DNA from: a virus
Direction: 5' to 3' (one strand)
DNA: 59,751 nucleotides
Virus record (IMG/VR): IMGVR_UViG_3300044608_001438
Coordinates: 1 to 59,751 of that record
Part shown: positions 48,684 to 56,863 of the stretch, one piece after another
How positions within the stretch are numbered: the first letter of the stretch is position 1
How the letters are laid out: the number at the start of each line of letters is the position of its first letter
The notes under the pieces: generated by a model
What the model saw: the letters and a program-made list of their open reading frames with translations, nothing else
What the model was told of the DNA's origin: nothing
Databases searched by the model: none
Made by a program: the position numbers and the translations under genes

Positions 48684-49733
48684 TCAGCCGATCGAACGGA
48701 TGAACTCTTGGAAACTGGATGGATACTTTTCGGCTCCCTCCTGCAACTTGCCAGGACTCGCGGCCGGTCGCTTGGCCGGATTGACCCCGACCTCGGATCG
48801 TGCGGTCCAGCTTTCGACCAGCGACTTCCGGAGCGGCTCACCAACGGCCATCAGCGCGGCCAATCGGGGAGCGGTGCATTCGCGGTCGAGCGATTCGAGC
48901 AACTGGCGACAGGTCGCCTCCGTCTGGATCTTCTCCAGGGATTCCTTCATCGCCTTGTTTTCTTCCTTGAGCTTGTCCATCTCTTCGGCTACCGCCGCGT
49001 CGGGTTCCGCGCTCTGTTGCATCGCGGCTTCCATTGCGAGCACCTTGCGGAACTTCTCCAGCTTCTGCTCCATCGATAGTGACTTGTCGCCGATGATCTT
49101 CTGAACCATCATCGACAGCGCCATGTCGAGATGAGCTTCCGGAGTGTCCTCCATCGGCTCGATCTCCATCGACGCCATATCGTCATAGCCTTCGTTCTCA
49201 AGCAGGCGAGCCAGGACCGGCGCCAACACCGAACCAGCGACAGCCTCCACCAATTTCTTGCTCATTGCGTACCCCTCGAATAGTCCCTTGTTGGTCGCTG
49301 GATCTGACACCAAGTCGACGGAATGAACGGCGACGATCTCAGTCACCACCGACACCCCGTTCTGCATCCTGTCTTCGCCGTCCGCGTTGTGACTCAGCCC
49401 GAAGGAATCCGGGAACCGCTCGATCGATTCCAAGATCATCTCCGTCTGCGGATGGCTCTTGAGGTATTCAAGGTCGCCCCACAGCTCCCCGTTGTCATCC
49501 GCGCGGACGTTCGTGAGCGTTCCCCAGCGATCCTTAAATGATCGCTCGCCATTCTTCCGGTCGTGGTCGATGAAGACCTTCGCCCCTTCGTACAGTGGGA
49601 TCGCCTTCCGGACGGCTTCCTTCAAGTATCGCCGACGGTTCCGCGACTCGAGGCCCAAGACCTTGACCCCGCGAATCACTCCAGCCTCACGGTCGACCTT
49701 GCCACCGCTGTAGGCTTCTTCCCATCGTGCCAT
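48684..49733 (-). CDS. prohead protease fused to scaffold-like region
   Basis: A 349-residue protein. Residues 1-160 are the protease: KVFIDHDRKN, RWGTLTNVRAD, DSFGLSHNADG and VHSVDLVSDPATNKG, with the conserved His and Ser-Asp blocks of head-maturation proteases. From about 170 to 300 the sequence is a charged coiled coil (MSMEQ...KLEKFRK, MDKLKEENKAMKESLEKIQ), fitting a fused scaffold that is removed after head assembly. Confidence 0.82.
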   Translation of the reverse strand: MARWEEAYSGGKVDREAGVIRGVKVLGLESRNRRRYLKEAVRKAIPLYEGAKVFIDHDRKNGERSFKDRWGTLTNVRADDNGELWGDLEYLKSHPQTEMILESIERFPDSFGLSHNADGEDRMQNGVSVVTEIVAVHSVDLVSDPATNKGLFEGYAMSKKLVEAVAGSVLAPVLARLLENEGYDDMASMEIEPMEDTPEAHLDMALSMMVQKIIGDKSLSMEQKLEKFRKVLAMEAAMQQSAEPDAAVAEEMDKLKEENKAMKESLEKIQTEATCRQLLESLDRECTAPRLAALMAVGEPLRKSLVESWTARSEVGVNPAKRPAASPGKLQEGAEKYPSSFQEFIRSIG

Positions 49734-49795
49734 ATCAAAGACCCTCCGTTCCGCATGAGGTTACGGCGGAGGTAATCACTTTGGCGGAAGGTCGC

Positions 49796-50416
49796 CTATT
49801 GAGTTGCGACGGTCGCGGCATAGACAAGGAAGCATCGGCAGTTCGGATGCGCCGGAGGTGGCCCCATCGACCCCCAGCGAGAGCGCGGCCGATTGTGCAT
49901 CGGACCGCAGACCGGACAGACCCGCTCATCCAACTGAGTGATCCACCGCGGCTCCGTGTCGATCCCGATCCCTTCGAGGATGTCCTGCCCTTCGGCTTCC
50001 GCTTCGCTCACCGCCGTCGTGGTCTCAGTCACTCCCACCGTATCGGCCCGCGATGGCGCCAAGACCCGATCCTCCAGCGTCCGCGCGAAGTCGTCCGAGT
50101 CGGCCAGCCATCCGCGCGAGGTCGCCGCCATGTCGCGCCCGAGTCGTTCGGCTTGAGCCTTCGCCCCTGCGTCGATGGATCGCTGATTGCGCTTGAGCAA
50201 TTCCGCGATCGCCTGATCGTCGGCCGCGATGAGGATCAGCATCGCGATCAGTGCCCGCTGCCGGATCTCCTGGATTGTCTCCAGGGTTGCCGCTGCGATC
50301 TCACGGCCAAACCGGTCCGCATCGAATCGGTTCCGGTCGCGGAACCGTCCGAAGACCTCGCGCACGTCCGACGCAAGGGCCCGCTCATAGGTCGATCGTT
50401 CAGCTAGATCCGGCAT
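49796..50416 (-). CDS. minor head protein (phage head morphogenesis family)
   Basis: A 206-residue protein. The C-terminus has RVCPVCGPMHNRPRS and PPAHPNCRCFLVY, the CPxC...HPxCRC signature of SPP1 gp7/Mu gpF-like head morphogenesis proteins. It lies directly after the portal gene, as usual. A dispersed palindrome is just upstream. Confidence 0.88.
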   Translation of the reverse strand: MPDLAERSTYERALASDVREVFGRFRDRNRFDADRFGREIAAATLETIQEIRQRALIAMLILIAADDQAIAELLKRNQRSIDAGAKAQAERLGRDMAATSRGWLADSDDFARTLEDRVLAPSRADTVGVTETTTAVSEAEAEGQDILEGIGIDTEPRWITQLDERVCPVCGPMHNRPRSRWGSMGPPPAHPNCRCFLVYAATVATQ

Positions 50417-50426
50417 CGCATCTCCG

Positions 50427-50446
50427 AAGGTCTCGCGCGTGACCTT
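50427..50446. promoter_or_regulatory. dispersed palindrome site 15
   Basis: AAGGTCTCGCGCGTGACCTT, between the portal stop and the head morphogenesis start. Confidence 0.85.
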
Positions 50447-50453
50447 TCAAAAC

Positions 50454-52790
50454 TCAAGGATATTTGCCCCATGACTCCAGGATCGCCACTTGCCGCGCGG
50501 TCGATTCTTCCAGGTTCCCGGATGCAGATTCGACCGACTCCCGAGCGACGATCTCGCTCGCCCAGTTCACCCCAGTATCACCGCCCCAGCCCAACCACGC
50601 GACGTACCCAGCATCCCGCCAGGGTTCGTCCTTGTACTGCGGATCAACCTCGGCGTTCTTGCGATGGCGCCCGAATGCGGCCATCCGGCCGACGGTCTCG
50701 CGCGATAGATTCTCGCCGCTCGCCAACTGGTTCGCCCGAGTCCAGCCGACGCGAGTCATCCCCTTCACCGCGTCGCCGTGCTTCTCTCGCCATGCCAGGA
50801 CCTTCTTCGCGTTGCCCTGAGCTCCTTCGGGTGGCTTGTAGGTCTTGGTCGATTCCTCCAACTCGACGGACTCAGAAGGACCCAAGAGCTTGTCGACGTT
50901 TGCCGGCGCGATCCCCAGCAGTCCGAGCATCACACCCGCCGCGGATCGATCGATGTCCCCCTGCTTGAACTCGCTGACGATATCTGCGATCGCCTTCCGG
51001 TTCCGGTTCCACTGCTGGCGCGAGAGTCCGGCATACTCGCCGGATGGCCCCGACTCGTCGACCTCTTCCGTTGTCCCCTGGTCCGCCTGGGGAACTGGTG
51101 CCACGGCAACCGTCGTCCCGGTCGGAACGAAGTCGGCAGTCCCGGCCGTCGCCATCACCGCCTCCGCCTGATCCTGCGTCAACTGGAAAAACATCACCAA
51201 CTGCGCAACGCCCGACGCTCGCGGTAGAACGCCCGCAGCGACCTTCTCCACTATCTGAGACGCGGCTTGCACTTGCGCCCCGTTTAACGCGGTATCTGCC
51301 ACCTTCTCGGTCGGAATTGGCTCAGGGGTTGCGGCTAGTGCGGCCCCGACGTCCACCGGCGCCTGCGGTCCGTCCTGTCTCTGGTTCAGCTCTTGCTCGT
51401 AATCGCGGCCCAATTCCGTGATCGCCGTCTGATCCGTCACCCATCCTTGCGACTTCTCAACCGCGAGCGACTGCGCCAACTGCAACCGGTCGATCGGAAT
51501 GACCTTTGGCTGGACGATGTTCACTTCCAGCCCTGGCTCCAGGTCGCTCATGTAGTTGATCCCGAACCGGCGGAACTTGCCCGCATCGACGGCCAGATGG
51601 AGAACCTTCCGGATCATCTCTCGCATCTCCTGCGCACGGGTCGCCTGTTCTGCCAGCCGCCCTTGAACGAACGGGCTTTGCGCGACGATCGCCGACGCGT
51701 AGTTATTGTTTGCGTAGTCCCCGGTCAGCATCCCCTCCGGAAACGCTTTGATCGATCCGGCCAACCTCAGCGCCGCACTCATGACCGCGACGTAGTTCTG
51801 GCTGTTGTTCGTCCCGGCGAGCGGTCCCGCGTGGTACTTCTGACCGTTTCGAACATCAAGCCGCTGAGCACCTTGCATCGGAAGGATCCGCTGAGAGGCC
51901 CCGGTCACCGGGTTCTGACCGACCACGCGTGCCATCTGCGTAAGCGCCGCCGCCTGCGTCCCGGTCACGTTCGGCGCGTGCTCGACGATGTAGGCAATCG
52001 CGGCTTGCACAGCCGTCCCTTCCGCTGTGTTCGCGAGGATCTTGTCGCCACGGGAAAGGTACTGATGCGGCGTGTAGAAGTCGCTGACGCCCCGCTTTGC
52101 ACCCGATCGGACGTTCCGCTTCCAGTGAAGGACACGCTTCGCCGGCGCAAAGTTCCAATCGGTCCCCGCCTCATCCCGGACGAAGTGATACCCGAGCGGC
52201 ATCGACGGTCGCTCCGGTCGCGTCATCACCCCGAAGGACCACGACGGGTCGAAGTCGGCTAGCACGTACTGATCGAGCCGCCCGAGCGGTTCCGATAGCT
52301 CGTCTGCCTCCCGCACGACCAGACCCGGCGCGCCATCCCACACCAACTCACCGAGGAACTCCCCGTCCTCGATCGATCGCGCGAACGACTCGCGCTCCAG
52401 CCCAGGCGACCAGCCGCAGGAGGTCATGAAGTCATCGATCAGCCGATTAGCGTAGGTCTTGATTTCCGGCGATGGATGCGACACGCTCCAGTCGAATCCG
52501 GCCCCGATCGTGTAATCGGTCAGCCGCTCCACCCAGGCCCGCGCCATCGGCACTCTGGCGACCAACAGCCAGCTCATGGCCCGGATGATCTGCAGGTCGA
52601 TCTCCGTCTCGTAGACCGGACGATAGCGGCCGTCCTGTCGATCCCAAAGGGTCGTCGCGTATAATCCACGGCGGAGACGGTAGCCCCAGCCGGGCTGATC
52701 CCAGAACGAGTCGGCAACGTCCACCACGTCGCCGTAGGCTTCCTGGATCGCCCCGGAACCACCCACTGCCTCAGTCATCGCATTGTCCAT
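50454..52790 (-). CDS. portal protein with extra C-terminal domain
   Basis: A 778-residue portal, which forms the ring at the DNA-entry vertex. The core fits lambda-type portals: LLVARVPMARAWVERLTDY, FARSIEDGEFLGELVWD, RVLHWKRNVRSGAKRGVSDF and FPEGMLTGDYANNNYASA. An Ala/Gln/Thr-rich stretch precedes a C-terminal module (from about residue 670) with RVGWTRANQLASGENLSRET and GYVAWLGWGGDTGVNWA, a domain I know from ends of other phage head proteins. Start MDNAMTE at 52790; an upstream extension would cover the divergent regulator and is rejected. Confidence 0.9.
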   Translation of the reverse strand: MDNAMTEAVGGSGAIQEAYGDVVDVADSFWDQPGWGYRLRRGLYATTLWDRQDGRYRPVYETEIDLQIIRAMSWLLVARVPMARAWVERLTDYTIGAGFDWSVSHPSPEIKTYANRLIDDFMTSCGWSPGLERESFARSIEDGEFLGELVWDGAPGLVVREADELSEPLGRLDQYVLADFDPSWSFGVMTRPERPSMPLGYHFVRDEAGTDWNFAPAKRVLHWKRNVRSGAKRGVSDFYTPHQYLSRGDKILANTAEGTAVQAAIAYIVEHAPNVTGTQAAALTQMARVVGQNPVTGASQRILPMQGAQRLDVRNGQKYHAGPLAGTNNSQNYVAVMSAALRLAGSIKAFPEGMLTGDYANNNYASAIVAQSPFVQGRLAEQATRAQEMREMIRKVLHLAVDAGKFRRFGINYMSDLEPGLEVNIVQPKVIPIDRLQLAQSLAVEKSQGWVTDQTAITELGRDYEQELNQRQDGPQAPVDVGAALAATPEPIPTEKVADTALNGAQVQAASQIVEKVAAGVLPRASGVAQLVMFFQLTQDQAEAVMATAGTADFVPTGTTVAVAPVPQADQGTTEEVDESGPSGEYAGLSRQQWNRNRKAIADIVSEFKQGDIDRSAAGVMLGLLGIAPANVDKLLGPSESVELEESTKTYKPPEGAQGNAKKVLAWREKHGDAVKGMTRVGWTRANQLASGENLSRETVGRMAAFGRHRKNAEVDPQYKDEPWRDAGYVAWLGWGGDTGVNWASEIVARESVESASGNLEESTARQVAILESWGKYP

Positions 52791-52853
52791 TTCCCGGCCC
52801 CCTTGCCCCGACAGTACCCGACCCAATTCACTTTGGCCACCCAGGAGAACACC
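52791..52853. promoter_or_regulatory. 63-bp divergent intergenic region
   Basis: Lies between the portal gene (leftward) and the HTH gene (rightward). It must hold the start signals of the plus-strand gene. AGGAG six bases before 52854 is clear; a good -35/-10 pair was not found. Any promoter of the head operon could also be here. Confidence 0.4.
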
Positions 52854-53510
52854 ATGCCCCGGCAGATGATCGGAACCGAAAAGATCATGCGAATCTATCG
52901 GCTCCGGCAGATGGGACTGAATTTCAGCGACATTTCGAAACGCGTCGGATGCGCCATGAATACCGTCCGCGCTCACCTATCCGGCGAGTATCTCTACCCT
53001 CCAGCCCTTGCGTCGAAGCTCGACCGGCTCGCCCCGGCCCTGCATCTTATCACACCGGACGATCACATATCACTTGCGGAAGCGTCCTTCCTGATCCCCA
53101 CGCGGCCATCATCCAGGACGCTGGCGCGGTTCTGCCTCGACGGTTACTTGCGGTCCGCGATCATCGATAGGCGGTACTGGACCCGCTCGGAGTGGGTCGA
53201 AGAGTTCGTCCGCGCGAGATGGCCCGATGCACCGACCGGGCTTTGGGTGCATGTTTCGGCGGTGCCATACATGCTTTCGAAGAGACCTTGCGACGGATTC
53301 CGCAAGGCCCTTTCGCCGAAGATCATTTGCGGTCAGCGGGTCGTGTTCGTGCCCGATGTTCGGGCTGTTGGTCAGATGCTCGGCAATCCCATCCGGTCCG
53401 ATCGGTCGATCGTTTCTGTTGCGATCGACCTGCTAGAACGTTGTAGAGGCAGAGTCATCCTGCGCCGGACAGACTTCACTCGATGCCGGATACAGTCTGC
53501 TTTTGACTAG
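52854..53510 (+). CDS. helix-turn-helix DNA-binding protein (only plus-strand gene)
   Basis: A 218-residue protein. Residues 8-45 (EKIMRIYRLRQMGLNFSDIS, then GCAMNTVRAHL) form a resolvase/CRP-like HTH. A second block (ISLAEASFLIPTRPSSRTLA, then GYLRSAIIDRRYWTRSEWV) resembles excisionase-like winged HTHs, and a third (VSAVPYMLSKRPCDGFRKAL) repeats the theme. The start at 52854 is fixed by AGGAG six bases upstream. Placed divergent from the head operon, it is a likely transcription regulator. Its stop shares CTAG with the stop of the convergent gene. Confidence 0.78.
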   Translation: MPRQMIGTEKIMRIYRLRQMGLNFSDISKRVGCAMNTVRAHLSGEYLYPPALASKLDRLAPALHLITPDDHISLAEASFLIPTRPSSRTLARFCLDGYLRSAIIDRRYWTRSEWVEEFVRARWPDAPTGLWVHVSAVPYMLSKRPCDGFRKALSPKIICGQRVVFVPDVRAVGQMLGNPIRSDRSIVSVAIDLLERCRGRVILRRTDFTRCRIQSAFD

Positions 53511-54559
53511 GACTCCTTCTTGATGCGGGCGTAGCGATAAGAATCGCGGGCGCTTTCCAAATTGAAGGTGTTGAGATTCGCCCTCCACCCAATCAACTCG
53601 TCTTCCTCCCAAGATATTGAATCGTCGGAAAACTCACACGGTTTCCCGCAATCTCCAGGCAATACCGGCTGCCGGTATTCCGGCTCGGCTGGCTTGGCCG
53701 GCTCTGGCTCCTTCGCTGGTGGTTCGGCAGGAGATAGCCAGTCGCGGTGAAAAACAAATCGCAGTCCATGCCAAGCAAATCCGCAAATGTGGAAGCGGCC
53801 TTCCCGCTCGCTTTCAATCTTGCCGACCTTTCCGTCGAACTGGTGCATCTGCGGCGCCCAGTATGGATGATCCCACTCCTCCCAATCGCTTGGCCTCGTC
53901 ACCCGCACCCAGTCGCCAACCTTCGGCTCCCATGCTGGCTTGGGCGTCTCGATCTTGATTCGGGCAAAACGCCATTGCATGGGACGATAGAATCCGACGT
54001 GCCCGCAAAGGAATCCGTAGGGGCGGTCCCAGTCTATCGCGAGCAAAGTACACTCCCTCCACGGATCTGCTGTAGAGTTTTGGACCTCGACTATCTTTCC
54101 AATGTCGCCGTCATTTACCAGCCTGTAGCCTTCGCCCGGGGCTGGCTTTGGATCTGCCGGATGCTCTGGCTCCTTCGCTGGCTCATCGACAACCGGACGA
54201 GCGAAAACGCAAAAATCATCTTTGCGAACCGTCATCCCAGCAGAGATTTTGACAGGGCGCCATCCTAAGCCGTCTGGCGGATCGCTGGGCGGGCTTGCTT
54301 TCCCTTTCACCCGATCGCTAGAACACACAACCTCTCCCGGCTCAAGGATTCGCCACTTCTTCGGCGGCTCGTCGGCTACCATTTTGTTGTCGCCGGCAAA
54401 ATGGTCTGCCTGATGCTCACCAGAATCCTCCAGCATTTCATGCAACTGGATTTCTCGCGCGGGCCTCTCGCCAATCTCGATCAGCCGATCCATCTTGTCG
54501 CTCATCACATGCAACACCGCACCGATGTGACGCAAGAGCTCATTGGTATCCACTTCCAT
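53507..54559 (-). CDS. hypothetical protein with three related modules
   Basis: A 350-residue protein. After a helical start (NELLRHIGAVLHVMSDKMDR) it has Pro/Glu linkers between similar blocks: KWRILEPGEVVC, YRLVNDGDIGKIVEVQNS, and YRQPVLPGDCGKPCEFSDDS. The last two each end in a YARI or FARI strand. The blocks look like repeated beta modules. Function unknown. Confidence 0.65.
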   Translation of the reverse strand: MEVDTNELLRHIGAVLHVMSDKMDRLIEIGERPAREIQLHEMLEDSGEHQADHFAGDNKMVADEPPKKWRILEPGEVVCSSDRVKGKASPPSDPPDGLGWRPVKISAGMTVRKDDFCVFARPVVDEPAKEPEHPADPKPAPGEGYRLVNDGDIGKIVEVQNSTADPWRECTLLAIDWDRPYGFLCGHVGFYRPMQWRFARIKIETPKPAWEPKVGDWVRVTRPSDWEEWDHPYWAPQMHQFDGKVGKIESEREGRFHICGFAWHGLRFVFHRDWLSPAEPPAKEPEPAKPAEPEYRQPVLPGDCGKPCEFSDDSISWEEDELIGWRANLNTFNLESARDSYRYARIKKES

Positions 54560-54610
54560 CACTCAACCCTCCAGTTCACCAGTAACAAAGTTCAGTCAAC
54601 GCTCACGCAA

Positions 54611-55039
54611 CTACCGACCCACCTCCCAGATACACTCCCGCTCGTCAAACCCACGGCAATCAGGACACCCAAGAAGCTCGGCCATCACTTCGCGAATCGG
54701 CTTGCCTCCGTCACTGCACCTGGATTCCGAATGCACCCAGCCACCGAAGTTCCCAGTGTGGCAAGGACGACCCGACCACCACCACCAACCTCCCGTAATG
54801 CCCCAAGTCAGCCAGCCCTTCTTCAGCTTCGGAGGCTTCCAGTCGGGCTTAAGCTGCCTGACTGGCTTAGGCGGTTCCGTGGCAATCGGGCGCCAAATCA
54901 ACCGGATATTCTCGCCGTACAATGTTTCGCAAAGATGTTTCACTACGACGTCACCCTCTGCGACTTCCCCAATGACAAGCCGGAATCCGTCCTTGATGAA
55001 TCCCCTCGGCACCTGAACCTGAACCCATTCGCATTCCAT
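54611..55039 (-). CDS. hypothetical Trp-rich protein
   Basis: A 142-residue protein (ECEWVQVQVPRGFIKDGFRL, later KGWLTWGITGGWWWWSGRP and CPDCRGFDERECIWEV). The C-terminal cysteines may bind zinc. GAGG lies upstream of the start. Not recognised. Confidence 0.6.
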   Translation of the reverse strand: MECEWVQVQVPRGFIKDGFRLVIGEVAEGDVVVKHLCETLYGENIRLIWRPIATEPPKPVRQLKPDWKPPKLKKGWLTWGITGGWWWWSGRPCHTGNFGGWVHSESRCSDGGKPIREVMAELLGCPDCRGFDERECIWEVGR

Positions 55040-55071
55040 CACCACACCTCACTAGAAAAAAAGTTCGTTAC

Positions 55072-55091
55072 AAGGTCTCGCGCAAGACCTT
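55072..55091. promoter_or_regulatory. dispersed palindrome site 16 (left of the XRE gene)
   Basis: AAGGTCTCGCGCAAGACCTT, immediately downstream of the XRE gene. Confidence 0.8.
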
Positions 55092-55097
55092 CCAAAA

Positions 55098-55325
55098 TCA
55101 ACGACCGTCCCGGTACTCATCGTCGATCGGAGCACGGCAAACCAAGTCCGGCGGACGTCCGATTGGCTCGCACGTCCACTCGCTCATCTGCGTCGCCGAC
55201 ACCCCGGCACACTGAGCAAAGGCCCGCAACGTCATCCCGTGGCTCTGCCGGAGATTCCGCCGCAAGACCTTCATCGCCTCGACCAGCCGGTCACGCTCCA
55301 GCCGGATCGCCATCTCTTGTTCCAT
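55098..55325 (-). CDS. XRE-family (Cro/CI-like) regulator
   Basis: A 75-residue protein. KVLRRNLRQSHGMTLRAFAQ followed by CAGVSATQMSEWTCEPI is the XRE helix-turn-helix. There is no C-terminal cleavage or dimer domain, so it is Cro-sized. AAGGAGACAGCG precedes the ATG. Palindromes lie 6 bases beyond its stop and 21 bases before its start, so it is the best candidate for the protein that binds the dispersed sites and controls itself (inference). Confidence 0.82.
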   Translation of the reverse strand: MEQEMAIRLERDRLVEAMKVLRRNLRQSHGMTLRAFAQCAGVSATQMSEWTCEPIGRPPDLVCRAPIDDEYRDGR

Positions 55326-55346
55326 CGCTGTCTCCTTGTTCAATGC

Positions 55347-55366
55347 AAGGTCTCGCGTGAGACCTT
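55347..55366. promoter_or_regulatory. dispersed palindrome site 17 (right of the XRE gene)
   Basis: AAGGTCTCGCGTGAGACCTT, overlapping the ssb stop region and 21 bases upstream of the XRE start. Confidence 0.85.
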
Positions 55367-55749
55367 TAGAAAAGGGTGTAGTCATCGAACGGATCGACGG
55401 GCTCGGACTTCGGGGCCGATCGCTCGCCCTTGCCCTTGAGCAACTGGACGGACAGGACCAGGATCTTTGTCTTGGTCCGCTTCTCCCCGTCCTTCTCCCA
55501 TGAGTCCGTCTTGAGCTTCCCGGTCACCATCAACGGGTCGCCCTTTGCGGCGTAGTTGTTGACCACGTCCGCGAGCTTGCCCCATGCGACGCACTCGGCG
55601 AAGAACGGATCGTCAATCCACTCGTCGCCCTTCTTGCGCCTCTCGTTGATCGCTAGGGCGAAGTTGCAGACCTGCGACTCACCGACCGATCGCAGCTCCG
55701 GATCCCGCGTGAGATTCCCGACCAGAATGACTTGATTGAATGCCGCCAC
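55366..55749 (-). CDS. ssb: single-stranded DNA-binding protein
   Basis: A 127-residue SSB. The OB-fold starts AAFNQVILVGNLTRDPELRS, continues CNFALAINERRKKGDEWI and FFAECVAWGKLADVV, and reaches GDPLMVTGKLKTDSWEKDG. The end DPFDDYTLF resembles the acidic SSB tail. The GTG start is chosen over a longer frame because AGGAGATCAACT precedes it and the extension would include the tRNA-like element. It would support replication and ERF recombination. Confidence 0.93.
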   Translation of the reverse strand: MAAFNQVILVGNLTRDPELRSVGESQVCNFALAINERRKKGDEWIDDPFFAECVAWGKLADVVNNYAAKGDPLMVTGKLKTDSWEKDGEKRTKTKILVLSVQLLKGKGERSAPKSEPVDPFDDYTLF

Positions 55750-55787
55750 AGTTGATCTCCTGAAAAAAACTAGAACACCTAACCCAT

Positions 55788-55861
55788 TCCCGCCTGCCGG
55801 ATTTGAACCGGCAATTCCCAGCGTTGCCGCTGGTCGTGTTTCCTGCATACACCACGGCGGG
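55788..55861 (-). tRNA. tRNA-like element, probably non-decoding
   Basis: Read on the minus strand it is 74 bases and folds as a cloverleaf: acceptor CCCGCCG/AGGCGGG (six of seven pairs), D-stem GTGT/ACAC with a GG-containing loop, anticodon-arm stem CCAGC/GCTGG, and T-arm GCCGG-TTCAAAT-CCGGC. The anticodon loop GGCAAC has only six bases and lacks the universal U33, so normal decoding is unlikely. No CCA is encoded. It lies just upstream of ssb and may be a degenerate tRNA or a tRNA mimic. Confidence 0.55.
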
Positions 55862-55867
55862 AGCCGA

Positions 55868-56047
55868 CTACTCAACCTTTGGAGGCGTCACGTCGCCTGT
55901 GACCCACTCGGCGGCTTCCTCAAACGGATTGCCGATGTTCTGATCGACCCAAGTTCCAACGCCACCGCCAAACACAAACGCTCCAAAGATCGCAAAAAAC
56001 AGAACCAAGTCAGCCAAACCGCGTCGATTTCTTTTGTCACGTCGCAC
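55868..56047 (-). CDS. small membrane protein
   Basis: About 59 residues: basic start (RRDKRNRRGLADLV), a hydrophobic helix (LFFAIFGAFVFGGGVGTWV) and a polar end. GTG is favoured because AAGGAG precedes it. Its stop lies six bases from the tRNA-like element. Function unknown. Confidence 0.55.
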   Translation of the reverse strand: MRRDKRNRRGLADLVLFFAIFGAFVFGGGVGTWVDQNIGNPFEEAAEWVTGDVTPPKVE

Positions 56048-56071
56048 AATCAAACTCCTTGTTCGTCGTAC

Positions 56072-56284
56072 CTAATCCGCGATCACCAACGCAGTGAGGC
56101 GTTCCAACTTTGCAAACAACTTCTCGCTTGGTCGCTTGCCTGTCTTGTAGCACGCAATGTATTCGTCCTTTGCCGCGACAAGATCTCGGAGAAAATCACG
56201 CTCCATCACCAGCATTCGCCCTTGCTCGCTGTCGTTCGCAATCTCCGCTGCTTCTAACTCTGAAATCCGTCTGAACTTGCTCAT
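56072..56284 (-). CDS. small helical protein
   Basis: A 70-residue protein (SKFRRISELEAAEIANDS, later MERDFLRDLVAAKDEYIACY). AAAGGA lies upstream of the ATG. It overlaps the zinc-binding gene by 89 bases. Not recognised. Confidence 0.55.
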   Translation of the reverse strand: MSKFRRISELEAAEIANDSEQGRMLVMERDFLRDLVAAKDEYIACYKTGKRPSEKLFAKLERLTALVIAD

Positions 56285-56486
56285 TGCTTTTGTATCCTTT
56301 GAACCAATACCAAACTCGCTCAAACCAAAACGGTCGCCCGCAATCTCGGCAAATCAACCTGTCGTGCGGATTGCCGCGCCAACCAACGATCTCTGACCCC
56401 CAAAAGAATCCGTATCCGTCGCACTTGCAGACAGGACGACGAACAATCGAATCCACCGAAGTCCTACTTGCGGCTTTTTCTGACAT
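56196..56486 (-). CDS. zinc-binding small protein, complete copy
   Basis: A 96-residue protein with CKCDGYGFFWGSE and RLICRDCGRPFWF, a four-Cys zinc site, then aromatic WYWFKGY. The last 30 residues overlap the next gene and look low-complexity, so the end may be earlier. Its first 48 bases recur at window positions 1-48. Confidence 0.65.
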   Translation of the reverse strand: MSEKAASRTSVDSIVRRPVCKCDGYGFFWGSEIVGWRGNPHDRLICRDCGRPFWFERVWYWFKGYKSNEQVQTDFRVRSSGDCERQRARANAGDGA

Positions 56487-56537
56487 GGATGCTTTTCCTT
56501 TACGGACTCGGTGATTCGTAGCGTTAAAAATTACAAA

Positions 56538-56768
56538 TCACCCAACACGAACTAGCCGCACCTTGTCGCCAGAGGCCAAGACGTCGATCGAAATCAAGTC
56601 ATGGACATCATGAATCGTAGCAGGAACGCAGCGTTGCCCCGCCTCCGTCGTCAATTCCTTGCCGCCTTCCACATGCCCAACCGTTCCATCTAGCCTCTGA
56701 TATTCAATCTCTTCGGTTGCTTCATGCACCCTCACTAGAAGCCCAGTCTCTACATGTTGAAAAATCAT
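56538..56768 (-). CDS. small conserved protein, version 2 copy
   Basis: A 76-residue protein homologous to 100-330 (both start MIFQH and end KVRLVRVG, with about three quarters of residues alike by eye). GGAGG lies five bases before the ATG in both. Unlike neighbours in the cassette, this gene is retained in both versions. Confidence 0.78.
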   Translation of the reverse strand: MIFQHVETGLLVRVHEATEEIEYQRLDGTVGHVEGGKELTTEAGQRCVPATIHDVHDLISIDVLASGDKVRLVRVG

Positions 56769-56863
56769 GTCTGCCTCCATCATCACAAAACCAAAACCAA
56801 TGGATCGAGCAGACACACGCCGCCGATCCAGTCTCCGCTAGGCGGCTGGTCCACCTTGACGGA

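Noticed and set aside
51393-52262. Plus-strand open frame of 289 codons inside the portal
   Set aside because: Antisense to conserved portal sequence, Arg-rich, no ribosome binding site.
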